Part shown: one piece after another, positions 21,501-31,136 of the stretch
Numbering within the stretch: the first letter of the stretch is position 1
How the letters are laid out: every line of letters begins with the position of its first letter
From: Watersipora subatra
Lineage: Eukaryota; Bryozoa; Gymnolaemata; Cheilostomatida; Watersiporidae
Direction of reading: 5' to 3'
Length of the DNA: 64,000 nucleotides
Assembly (NCBI RefSeq): GCF_963576615.1
Contig: NC_088709.1
Span: 16,691,264 to 16,755,263, forward strand
Program-made: the position numbers and the translations under genes
The notes under the pieces: generated by a model
The model's input: the letters and a program-made list of their open reading frames with translations, nothing else
What the model was told of the DNA's origin: nothing
Database searches by the model: none

Positions 21501-24367
21501 GCATTTTAACCTGGGGATTTTAAGCTTGAAACATCCTGGCGGTCAAATCACCACAAATATTAAAAACAATTGCAAATGATATGAAAATATTACTGTCTGA
21601 TAAAATCAACTAAAATTTTGTGTGTAAGTTCATTTTTAACGATTCAAATCAAAAAAGAGCATTTTGAAGGGAATGCTTATTGCTTGCATTGATACTGAAC
21701 CAAATCTTGTTTATTGTTCCACACACTCTTCCATAGGCTAGTTCACCCTATATCACCATATGTCAGGGTTGATGTCACAATACTTCAGTGATCGTCAGTG
21801 ATGACAATGTTTACGCTATCATAAATTTTGTATTTAGTCTCACTATCAGGGAGTAAAAAGCTGAGCAGAAAATACTATTATTTCTGCAAAAAGAAAACAA
21901 ACAGAAAATTTAATATTGCAGTTTATATCTCTTCCTACAGTTTAGCTGTGGCCTTTATTTTCCTCTTTAGTCCGGTTCTAGTCCCCCTTCTTACTTTATC
22001 TACTCTGACTTACCTACCTCAGCCGGCACCTCATATACCCAACTTACTGATACGCAACATGTTACATTACAAACTATGTTAGTGTTCAGCAACTTTTGGA
22101 GTCCTGTATAGTTAAATGTTTGCGGAAGGCATGAGAATGTTCATTTTTAACAATTCATATGTTTGTGTTTTATAGGTATGAACGCGAAATATGATACAAA
22201 TGCTGGAGCAGTTGAAAGCAAACTGGTAGAGCAGAGAATAGTGCAAGCACAGGTATACACTAGTAACTACTATCAATGATATACAGCCCCCAGAAAGTAA
22301 GTAGAGAGGAGACAACACTTATATACAAGTGCAAGTTTACATAAGTATAGAGGTGACAACACTTATATACAAGTGCAAGTTTACATAAGTAGAGAGATGA
22401 CAACACTTATATACATGTACAAGTTTACATAAGTAGAGAGGTGACAACACTTATATTCAAGATTACATAAGCAGAGAGGAGACAACACTTAAATACATGT
22501 ACATGTTTTCAACTTATCCTCGCTGCTAACGTAGCAGTCTAGCCTGCCAAGAGAGGTTGTCAGGTTTAATAATGCACTGAGTATAAATATATGTGCAATT
22601 ATTTGAAACTGTTAGAACGTGTGTAAAGGATCTGCCATCAACCTGTACTGTCCAGTTGAAAGCAGACTCCTTGCTTGAGTATAACTATTATCTTTGTTAA
22701 TAAATATATTGTACAGTCAAATGTATGCGCAATACAATCAACTGTGTTCTTTGAAGCCTTTCTTTTCTGCTGTGATGGTGCCAGGTAGTTTCCTTATATA
22801 GCAAACAAGCACTGCCTCCCTTTTTCAGGGCCGGCCAGTACTCTTAGTGCCAGTTGGTGGCCGACCGGTCGTGATGTCGGCCAGGCTGACTTTAGGCAGA
22901 AACTCTAAGAATTTTCAATTACTGTCTTTGCTATTCATTTATGCAGTGTTTTCAAATGTTTTGACAGTTGTGAAAAGTTAGGGAGCTTTTGGAAGCAAAA
23001 CAAAAATAAAAAGTAAACTTTATTTTTATTTTTAGCACAGGTTGCTGACTAGAAACCTCCTAGCGGTAAAAAATGAGTATAACATGAGTCAATCAGAATA
23101 CAGGCAGAAGTGGAAAGAAAGACTGCAACGACAGATTGCTTTTACTGGGAGAACCGCTACAGATGAGCAGCTGGAACAAATGATTGATACCGGGAATTGT
23201 CAAACCCTCATACAGAATGTAAAAAAATTTAAAATTTAGTGTCTATAAAGTTCGGTACACAAAACAAATATACATAATAATACATTAAGCTAGAGAAAAG
23301 TAATTACACACTTTATTGTTTGTTTTATTGCAAAATAATTTAGCGACGTACATGGACGTAATGATATGGAGGCGCTTTAGAAGGTAAAACAAGATGCTTT
23401 ATGGACCAGTCTCGTGTGTATTTCACATCGAAGCTTTCACTCATGATTTCTATAATCCATGCGATACTCTGTGATGCTTTTCTCATCATTTTGTGAAAAA
23501 TCTATAGTGCAGCTATATAGTGCAGCTATATAGTGCAGCTATATAGCTAGCTGTATAGCTGCACTATATAGCTGCACTATATAGTGCAGCTATATAGTGC
23601 AGCTATATAGTGCAGCTATATAGTGCAGCTATATAGTGCAACTATATACATGTAGCTAGCTATAGCGTACCTATAGTCACAAAAGTTTAATACTAAATAT
23701 GGCCATCTTTTTGACAGATTGATATGCAGATAATTGCTGCCAAAAGATCTCTGGATACTGCAGAGTCTCGTGAAGCTGACATAAGACAACTTGAACAAAG
23801 TATTCTTGACCTACATGACATGTTTATGGACATGGCTATGGTCATAGAGCAGCAGGTACTTCTCAGTGTGCAAACAACAGCTGTTGCAGGCTGTCTTTGC
23901 AGTATTCTATCACTGGATTTATATCTGCTCATTTTAGGGGGAACTTGTGGATGTAATTGAGAAAAATGTAGGCAATGCTAAAAACCAGATCGGATATGTA
24001 AGACCCTATTTTGAGCGGATGACCATAGCAGAAAATCATGCAAGAAAGGTGAGTTTCTGAAATAGCTGGTCACAGTCAAACAGAGTTAACTTGCATAATT
24101 AGAGCTGCAAGCTCTTACATAACTTACACTTGACCTTCAAGTTGTTCAGGTATTTCAAGCTTTTATGACAAATCAATCATTCTTTCTGAATAATTACATA
24201 GATGTTAATTACAGATTTCTCATCATTCTGTTGTCGGCTGTGTGCAGGCTCGCGCAATAAATTGCTGAAACGTTTATTTGTAGAAAAAGATTTGTCTTGG
24301 AATTGTGGTGGCTATTCTAATAGCAATTCTAACAGCTGTTATAGTCACTTCAGCAACTCTTAGGTGA
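16629..24367 (+). CDS. Divergent syntaxin-1-like t-SNARE (syntaxin A), complete
   Basis: A plasma-membrane Qa-SNARE that pairs with SNAP-25 and synaptobrevin in vesicle fusion. Nine exons in consistent phase: 16629-16661, 16748-16825, 19218-19317, 20519-20593, 22176-22252, 23036-23218, 23718-23855, 23938-24048 and 24284-24367 (TGA), giving 292 residues against about 288 for syntaxin 1. The N-peptide MVKDRLDDL matches the Munc18-binding KDR motif. Habc-type helices follow, then the linker helix (EYRQKWKERLQRQ, ITDEQLEQ-like ATDEQLEQMI). The SNARE motif runs through SILDLHDMFMDMAMVIEQQG, keeping the zero-layer Gln, and the last exon encodes one membrane anchor (ICLGIVVAILIAILTAVIVT). The segment between SNARE and anchor is unlike syntaxin 1, and exon 6 has a weak donor (AAT|GTAAAA). 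Intron positions match syntaxin B. The family is secure; the subtype (1, 2, 3 or 4) is not. Confidence 0.92.
16985..17585. repeat. Degenerate 26-bp minisatellite
   Basis: Imperfect units of ACATGATATGACACACTATG plus TATGAT, with alternative unit ends (GTGTTAT, GTACCAT). It lies in syntaxin A intron 2 and runs directly into the 7-bp array, which looks like expansion of its ATACATGAT part. Confidence 0.85.
17590..17902. repeat. 7-bp array (TACATGA)n
   Basis: About 43 near-perfect head-to-tail copies of a heptamer. As 7 is not a multiple of three, every minus-strand frame gives the same seven-residue repeat (YHVSCIM), which is an artefact. The homogeneity suggests recent slippage, and length variation between individuals is expected. 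Confidence 0.95.
18085..18260 (+). mobile_element. Relic of the 'TAGCTG...GTATTAAAAA' dispersed repeat
   Basis: TACTAGCTAAATGCCCAGCA followed by TTGCTCAAATAATAATAAAG resembles the heads at 1490 and, in reverse, 38220. It is degraded, and its 3' end is not clear. Confidence 0.4.
18362..18490 (+). mobile_element. tRNA-derived SINE, family A
   Basis: GGCAAGGTGGCAGCGTGGCA, then TAGTGGTTAGCACGCCTGTC (A-box region), TTGAGTTCAA (B-box region) and the family body TTTTTTCATTCCTAAAAC. The 3' end seems cut short before a (TA)n run at 18530-18576. Confidence 0.7.
18600..18745 (+). mobile_element. tRNA-derived SINE, family B
   Basis: The head AGCAGCTGTGATGTAACGAT and the body 'TTAGGAAAAGCACCCAGTCG...TTCTGTGCC' match the head and body of the tandem SINEs at 31862-33180 (AGCAGCTGAGGTTTAGTGGT; GGCATCCAACTACAATTAC..TTCTGTGCC). 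The copy is old, and the B-box is weak. Confidence 0.55.
18750..19217 (+). other. Syntaxin A intron 2, remainder
   Basis: No exon seen before the acceptor TTTGTAG at 19211-19217. Confidence 0.4.
19504..19523 (+). repeat. Copy of syntaxin A exon-2 end with donor
   Basis: These 20 bases are identical to 16811-16830, the end of exon 2 plus its GTAAG donor. Weaker similarity extends left, where the bases would encode NELVIILLNE against EEHIIILLNE in exon 2, and right into the intron. No matching acceptor is evident, so it is probably a decayed exon duplicate in intron 3. Confidence 0.75.
19935..20125 (-). mobile_element. SINE, family A, reverse orientation
   Basis: On the minus strand it reads GTGCTAGAGTGGTTTAGCAG (A-box region), GGGTTCAATTAC (B-box region) and TTTTTTTCTTAACGCTTCTA, followed by a CAGACAGACAGACA stretch and a TA-rich tail. 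Confidence 0.65.
20650..20812 (-). mobile_element. tRNA-derived SINE, reverse orientation
   Basis: On the minus strand: GGTTGATAGGTGCAGAGGTT, AGCGTGTTAGTACTGTAAAT, then a B-box-like GAGTTCCAATCC, in the order expected of a tRNA-like head. It lies in intron 4 of syntaxin A. Confidence 0.65.
20820..22175 (+). other. Syntaxin A intron 4, remainder
   Basis: About 1.3 kb of AT-rich sequence with no exon or array seen. Short open frames (for example 21828-22082) show no domain. Confidence 0.4.
22290..22510. repeat. About 45-bp repeat, four to five copies
   Basis: Units contain GACAACACTTATATACAAGT then GCAAGTTTACATAAGTAGAG. It starts about 40 bp after the donor of exon 5 (22253). Confidence 0.8.
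22511..23035 (+). other. Syntaxin A intron 5, remainder
   Basis: No exon seen. A GC-richer patch near 22825-22890 (GGCCGGCCAG, GGCCGACCGG) stands out but has no clear identity. Confidence 0.4.
23505..23645. repeat. Self-complementary 14-bp array
   Basis: Repeats of ATATAGTGCAGCT run in one direction, switch to the reverse complement (AGCTGCACTATAT) at about 23545-23580, then return. The array can therefore fold into a long cruciform. It lies in syntaxin A intron 6, 75-210 bp upstream of the exon 7 acceptor. Confidence 0.88.
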
Positions 24368-24455
24368 TGGATTGAGTTCATGGAAGACTTTGTACCTATC
24401 TATTTGAAGTTTTTCATCTAAAATCGGAATGCTAATCAATAAGATTCATTTGAAC

Positions 24456-24928
24456 ATGCTGAACATGCTGAATATGCTGAATATGTTGAACATGCTGAAT
24501 ATGCTGAGTATGCTGAATATGCTGAACATGCTGAACATGCTGAATATGTTGAGCATTCTGAATATGACGAATATGTTGAACATTCTGAACATGCTGAATA
24601 TGCTGAATATGTTGAACATGCTGAATATCCTGAACATGCTGAATATGCTGAACACGCTGAATATGTTGAGCATGCTGAACATGCTGAATATGTTGAGCAT
24701 TCTGAATATGACGAATATGTTGAGCATGCTGAATATGTTGAACATGCTGAATATGCTGAGTATGCTGAATATGCTGAACATGCTGAACATGCTGAATATG
24801 TTGAGCATTCTGAATATGACGAATATGTTGAGCATTCTGAACATGCTGAACATGCTGAATATGTTGAATATACTGAACATGCTGAATATTCTGAATATGC
24901 TGAATATGTTGAACAGGCTGAACATGCT
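24456..24928. repeat. 9-bp array (CTGAATATG)n, probably in 3' UTR
   Basis: About 52 copies of a 9-bp unit (CTGAATATG, CTGAACATG, TTGAGCATT and similar) start about 90 bases after the syntaxin A stop and end directly before an AATAAA. Both strands are open through the array because 9 is a multiple of three, giving NML-type and FSI-type repeats that are not credible proteins. Confidence 0.9.
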
Positions 24929-24929
24929 T

Positions 24930-24935
24930 AATAAA
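24930..24935 (+). terminator. Candidate polyadenylation signal, syntaxin A
   Basis: AATAAA about 560 bases after the stop codon. If used, the whole 9-bp array is transcribed in the 3' UTR. The evidence is only the hexamer and its position. Confidence 0.35.
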
Positions 24936-26314
24936 TTTTTATGTCATATTTTATACACAAAATATGTTGAATGTGCTCAACATGCTAAATATAATTAATA
25001 TTCTTAATTTATTGAATACATATGTTGAATATACCTAATTTATTGAACTTGTATAATACACCGAATATATTGAATTTGTTGAATATGTTTGAATGTTCTG
25101 CACACTTTAAACCTTCTCCGCAACAAACAAAACACTGCTCATTGTCTGTTAGTTTTTTGTAAAATACAATATTAGGAATGAATTCTTTACATGTTCAACT
25201 CCTGATAACTATTTAATTATAATTGAACACGTTATATTAAGATCAGAAAACTCTTCAGTCATTACACAAGGAAAAAGTGAAAGTTAATAGCTTTTAAGAT
25301 GTCTGGGTAAAAAATAACGTTTATAGACACTCATGCAAATATGAATACCATCAGAACGCGTTGTGAAGGTAGTTGCAGCATAGGATGCCTATAGCAGCAA
25401 TACTGGTAGCAAGGGCTAACAATTGACTGATGCTTGATGTGTAATCTATAGAGCAAACAATTCCAAATTGTGCCAGTATTGAGTATGTGTTAGCGGTGTT
25501 TTTTTCTGTCTGGGTGTCATTTGTAAGCTAATTACTTGTAAATATGTTTAGTTTTGCAGAATATTTTCAACTCCAACTGGATTTGCATTTCAATGCGTGG
25601 AGTACTAAATGTTTTTCTTGCTCTTGTTGGTTAATAGGGACCATCGAGACAGGCACTTGTTTTCGAATAATAACCTGCAATGGTACCATATATTATATAT
25701 ATATTATATATAGCATATATTGCTCTATATTATTTCTAGTCATTATTAAACTAGTGTGATCACGCAAACTTATATGAGTTACATACTACAGTTTAAAACA
25801 CTAAAATCAACATTATATAATATATATAACTAACAGTTATATATATTATACAATTGTTATAATTATGTATTATATTAAGCCCAGTGATGCCTATATGTCA
25901 CTCATTGTCAATCAGATAGTTCACGGGTGGGTGGCTAAAAGTCTCATTTTCTGAAACCACACGGAAAATTTGAAACCAAATATTATTGACAACCTGATAG
26001 AAAGCAGAAAGTTAATACATGGGAAGTTGGGATAAAATCGGTAATAATAATAATAATAATGTAAAAACGCATGCTAACAGACACACACAATAACAAAGTT
26101 GGATTTATTAGTATAAATAATAATGTATTATAATATATTAAAACATTTACTATATTTTGCTATACACGTGTTAACTATATATATTGTATTACAATAGATT
26201 ATATATATTTAACAAAAGATGAAATAGATTATATCTCTAGAACGTGCATCAATGCTGATTGTCAAGCAATGATTACCATTACAGAGTTTACAAGCCAATA
26301 GAGTTCGACCCAAT
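24936..26314. other. Spacer, AT-rich, with (AAT)n and palindromic TA
   Basis: No gene seen. It holds degenerate TTGAATATG-like leftovers of the 9-bp array to about 25090, TA-rich palindromes near 25690-25870, and (AAT)n at about 26043-26060. Confidence 0.45.
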
Positions 26315-26752
26315 ACGCTATTCTATAGAGTTATGACAATGGAGCTATGACAATAGAGTTATGACAATGGAGCTATGGCAATAGAGTTATGACAATGGAG
26401 CTATTCTATAGAGTTATGACAATGGAGCTATGACAATAGAGTTATGACAATAGAGTTATGACAATGGAGCTATTCTATAGAGTTATGACAATGGAGCTAT
26501 GACAATAGAGTTATGACAATAGAGTTATGACAATGGAGCTATGGCAATAGAGTTATGACAATGGAGCTATTCTATAGAGTTATGACAATGGAGCTATGAC
26601 AATGGAGTTATGACAATAGAGTTATGACAATAGAGTTATGACAATGGAGCTATGGCAATAGAGTTATGACAATGGAGCTATTCTATAGAGTTATGACAAT
26701 GGAGCTATGACAATGGAGTTATGACAATAGAGTTATGACAATGGAGCTATGG
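26315..26752. repeat. 14-bp minisatellite with higher-order structure
   Basis: About 30 copies of GAGTTATGACAATG and its variant GAGCTATGACAATA. A third variant, GAGCTATTCTATA, recurs every few units, so blocks of several units have been duplicated together. Confidence 0.9.
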
Positions 26753-26759
26753 CGCAACA

Positions 26760-27946
26760 CTTTTGTCATGTTTTAAAATTTGTTTAAATTGAAATAAGTC
26801 TTCTTAGTTTTCAAAAGTATCCATATCTAAAAATGCTGCTTGTAGGTTGTGCTGGCATCATGCGCTGCGTGATAGCATTGTGTAATCTCATACCGCAGTA
26901 CACAAATTGAAATGCTGAATTGGTTTTGATTAGGTACAAAGTAATTGAGAACCATTGGAGACAGTATAAAGAATTAAATCGTTAAAAGGTAAGTAACTTT
27001 GACAAACTGTTATGTATATTTTTAAATTGCATCGTTGGGTATGCGTAGAGAGCTGTAGTGATTTCAGTGATTCAACTTGCTCATACATCATTGGCTCCAC
27101 TTTTATAGATCAAAACTGATCTAGACTTTACAATATTAAAATTAATTTTTACTACACACTTAAATAATTACAATATAGTTAGTCACAACAGTGAACCGAC
27201 AAAAAGAAACGTATGATGCACATTATATTATTAGCAAATGAAGCATGGTTGTAAGGTAAATTCTATGATTGGCTATACTATTCAATGCAAACACTCTTTT
27301 ACAAGTCACTACGATATGTATGTGTATGCAATGTTTTATAGCGTGTACTTTATAGATGAAGTATAGAAAATAACAGAAATACAAACATAAAGCAAAAGAG
27401 ACTGTCCGATAGTTGAAGACTAGCAGCATACAGCATAAGACAAAATTAAACCAAACAAATAAAATATAAACATGTTTATAGATAAGAAAGATTTGAAATG
27501 CTGAATAAATATGGGCACTAATTTATGCCAAAAAATAAAGTTGTTTAACTTTATAGTTTTTTTATATTTTGCCTTATTATTTTGTTGTGTGAATTTTTGA
27601 AACGAAAAGCTTCTCTATGAACTCTTGAAAAACAAAACTTCATATAAAAAGCTGAAACAACAACCGTAGATAAAAATCACTAATTAGCATTTATTGAAAA
27701 ACAAGAAAACTTTGAACAGACTAGTCCAATGGTCTTGGAAAAATCTTAAACTTAAAGTTATCTTCCACCATTTTTGGTGTTGCACTTTCACAACAATGTT
27801 TAATATGCTCTGTTTGGCAATAAAAAACAAACATGTTTCATGAAAACAATTTGAGATGAACAACCTATAAAATGAGAATAAAAAAAACATTACATGTCAA
27901 TTTGATGAAACTTAGACAAATGAGCAGCGATTGAGTGAAACAAAAC
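26760..27946. other. Spacer upstream of the small gene
   Basis: AT-rich, with no convincing exon. The 5' end of the gene at 27947 may extend into this stretch, but I cannot define an upstream exon. Confidence 0.4.
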
Positions 27947-30577
27947 ATGAACAAGCAAGAGGGAGACTACAATACAAACAAGCCTAAAGAGTCGCCTATA
28001 GTGGAGCAGAAAGGGAATGGAACTGCATTACAAATGGAGAGCGGAGAGACCTCTTCAGTAAGTAATTTGCATAAGCTTGAAATGTTTGAAATCTTGCTAG
28101 AATTCTTGGACGGTGCTGCAGCTTGTGTAGACAGACATGTATTTTCAAAAAGCCTTGCTAAACCCAATAACCTTTAATAAATCTCATTTTATCATTACGT
28201 GTGCGTGTGTATATGTGTGTGGGCGCGTGCATATGTGTGCATGTGCGTGTCTGTGCGCGTGTGTGTACGTGTGTGCATGTGTGTGCGTGTATGTACGTGT
28301 GTGCATGTGTGTGTGTGTACGTACGTGCACGTTCACACATGCACGCGTGTATGAATGTACATGTGTGTGCACGCACATGCACGTGTGTATGTACGTGCAC
28401 CATGTGTAAAACATGATAAATGATATCGGTATGTTGTAAAACATATCTACATTTATTAATTCCACTTTATCGTTGTACATGTGTGTTAGTTAGTCAGCGT
28501 AAATGCGATCCCATCGGTTTTGTCCAATCACACGCATATGTGCCAAACCTTCGGCTAAGTCTGCAAAAATTTTTGGTTTAAAACTTTTAAAAATGTTTAA
28601 AAAATGGTTTAAAACTTCATCTAGTTTTTGAGAAACAGCCTCTTAAACACTCATTTGATAGAAATTTTAAAATTTAGAAAACTTTAAAATGAGCATTCGA
28701 ATAATTTAAAGACAATTGCCCTCAACGAGCAGTTCATAAATTGTTTTCATGGAAGAAGTGTAGCAATTTGTATTGAAAGTCTATATGCCTTCCGCAGGCT
28801 ATCAGATTGAAAATAAAAGAAATCATATACTTTCAATGATGCTAATAATACTAGTAGTTATAAAGTTAATAATAAATATTCCGGTAGCCACTTCTCGTCT
28901 CACACTAATGGCAATTGTGGTTTTTAAAGCGTTCAAGCTGAATAAGGCGGAAGAGATATTCATTTATCCTCATTCTTCCACTCTCTAATGGAAATAACAT
29001 CATATTTAGATAGTCATGGACACAATTCATTGATTGCATAATGCTATGCATTTGCAGGTTGAGACATTCGATGATGTCACATACTCCAACCCCAAGCTAA
29101 TCAAGGTATAATGTATACTATTTCAACATAATATCACAGCCCAAGTAGCGTCACTAATTTAAAAATTCATTTAATGACCCAACATTGTCTTTTAGCCATG
29201 ATTGCAGACAAAAATACAGCAATGACATTTTTGTTGGGTATAGCACACATTGCTCATCAATTCCACCTGAAACATTTCTTTCTTTTCACTAGTTATGACC
29301 AATAAAAGGGGATTGAGTTCTGTAGTATGGTTGGCTGCTCAGAAATCGAAGCAATGAAAACTTGTGAAAAAACCAAACTAAAAAAAGTTTTAGCTACTTC
29401 CTGTCCTATTGCACGATTTCATTTATTACAGTTCGAGTCCTGATTGAATTAGTCATTTCTAAGCAAAAAGGTGAATATTGTATTTGCTAATACTATGTCC
29501 AAGCAAATTGCAAGATTTGATAAAATATGCATTCAAGCTATGAAGCATGTCAAAGGTTGGTACTTGTAAACAGACTCAAAATCTGTTGGCATGTTTTGCT
29601 TGTCATTTCAATTGACTATAAACATCAAACAGTGTTCATTGTCATTCATTGATATTTGTACACATTTATTGGCTATGATAATATGGGATTCAACTAAACT
29701 TTAGGTTGTAATGGTTAGATAACTTTGTATATTGTTTTATTGAACTGAAGCTCTGTTATGATTTAAATCTTTAAATTTTGTTTAATTAAATTAATTTAAT
29801 TGTGTTTTTAATTTAATTTAATTTTGTTTTTAAAGCTAATGTATGCATTAGCTTTTTAAGGATGGATCAAGTATTTAACATAAAATGTAGATATAATAAA
29901 AATTTATTTTTATTTATATATTTATTATTTATTATATATTTATTATATCTACATGAAATGTAGATATAATAAAAAATAATTAATAAAAAAATAAAATAAT
30001 AAAAAATTAATTTTTCTTTACACTTCCGCATGTTCACTTTGTTATCTCAAATTTGGAGTTGTGTTTTTTAAACTGCAATTTGTAATAAGATTCTAAAAAA
30101 ATTAATTAGTGTATGGTCAACGTTCCATATTTTTTGTAAAAAAGATTACCGAAAAGTCAACACAAAATAAAGTTTTTCAAAAATTACTAAAAACCTCTAT
30201 TTTAAGCAGAACTTTATAACAAATGTATTCAAAACTTAATTATGTATTTAGTAATATTCAGCATCCTGTAAGTAAAAATAACCTATCTATACAGAGGTGA
30301 CTAGGACTCACCTCTATTGTGATGTAAAAGCCTTAAACTGGGGTTTAATGTAAATTAAATTTATTTTAACTTAATTTTGTAGCTGCGGCCAGAATTAGAA
30401 AGAATCATGCTAAAGTTGGACAGCATACTTGAGAAAGCAGATAATCCTGGAACCCTTCCGGCAGCACAGTGGTCCGATGCGGAGAGAAAATCCATAAACA
30501 AAAAACTGCAAGAGTCACTGGAAAGGCAATGGAGACGACAAAAATGCAACATAACTAAAACTCAAGCAGGAAAATAA
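27947..30577 (+). CDS. Small three-exon gene of unknown function
   Basis: I do not recognise the product. Exons 27947-28057, 29058-29105 and 30383-30577 join in phase 0 throughout, with consensus donors (GTAAGT, GTATAA) and acceptors (TTTGCAG, TTTGTAG), giving 117 residues. The N-terminal part is polar and probably disordered ([20 protein letters not shown]). The last exon ([20 protein letters not shown], later [20 protein letters not shown]) looks helical and ends in a basic stretch, WRRQK. There is no signal peptide or membrane segment. The ATG chosen is the first in frame; an upstream exon is possible. Exon 1 stays open past its donor to a TAA at 28177, so an unspliced or early-polyadenylated 77-residue form is possible. 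It is convergent with the oxidase gene, 560 bases away. Confidence 0.6.
28197..28402. repeat. Alternating purine-pyrimidine (GT-rich) tract
   Basis: About 205 bp of TGTGTGCGTGTATGTACGTG-like sequence, almost strictly alternating, the type that adopts Z-DNA. Open frames of Cys/Val or His/Thr composition on both strands are by-products. It lies in intron 1 of the small gene. Confidence 0.88.
28410..30382 (+). other. Introns of the small gene, remainder
   Basis: Apart from the 48-base exon at 29058-29105, this is AT-rich. A TTTAATTAAATTAATTT-type palindromic stretch lies at 29765-29835, and TA/ATTT runs at about 29895-30015. No other gene seen. Confidence 0.45.
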
Positions 30578-30738
30578 ACCAGTTCTTTGTAAAAGTAAAC
30601 ATTAAACATGGTTCACTCTCTCAAATCAGAATGACACATTGAGTTATAACCGCGCAGGCCATTTGTTGAAAGTCCATTTGTGAAAACCTATACACTTCCA
30701 CTGTAACATACCTTTAATAATCTATAATTTCTAGCATA

Positions 30739-30744
30739 AATAAA
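30739..30744 (+). terminator. Candidate polyadenylation signal, small gene
   Basis: AATAAA 162 bases after the TAA stop, a usual distance. Supported only by the hexamer and spacing. Confidence 0.45.
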
Positions 30745-30849
30745 ATACACATTGACAGATGAAAATTTCATAAAATAATCATTTGTACTTGATTTAGGAG
30801 ATATTTCCATTCCACTTCTAAACTAATACTGCTCTACCTTCTCAAACTG

Positions 30850-30965
30850 TTAATATATAAAACATATAAATATGAATATATTAATATATATATATATATA
30901 TATGAATATATTAATATATATATAAATATATTTATATATATAATATATATAAATAAATATAATGT
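30850..30965. repeat. TA-rich simple repeat between convergent genes
   Basis: ATATATTAATATATATATAT and TATAAATATATTTATATATA runs with dyad symmetry. This lies in the spacer between the 3' ends of the small gene and the oxidase. Confidence 0.7.
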
Positions 30966-31136
30966 ATTCTCAACAACTTTACATATACTAATTGACATAA
31001 AATTAAGAATCGGAGGTTTTTGTTTTCTGATACCTGTTAGAGATTACAGTCAGACAATTTGATGTCACAGTAAAATGTGATTGTAATTTTATCAAGTAGC
31101 AAGTTAGGTGAACTTCCTACTAGCAGACGCTGAATT

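Noticed and set aside
23231-23239. TAG after exon 6 of syntaxin A as the true end of a shortened protein.
   Set aside because: The SNARE and membrane exons follow in the correct phase, and a GT at 23219 serves as donor. The donor is weak, so a short form cannot be fully excluded.
24429-24998. Open frames on both strands (189 and 159 codons), Leu/Asn/Met or Phe/Ile/Ser rich.
   Set aside because: A 9-bp array is open in every frame lacking a stop in the unit. It lies after the syntaxin A stop and is not a gene.
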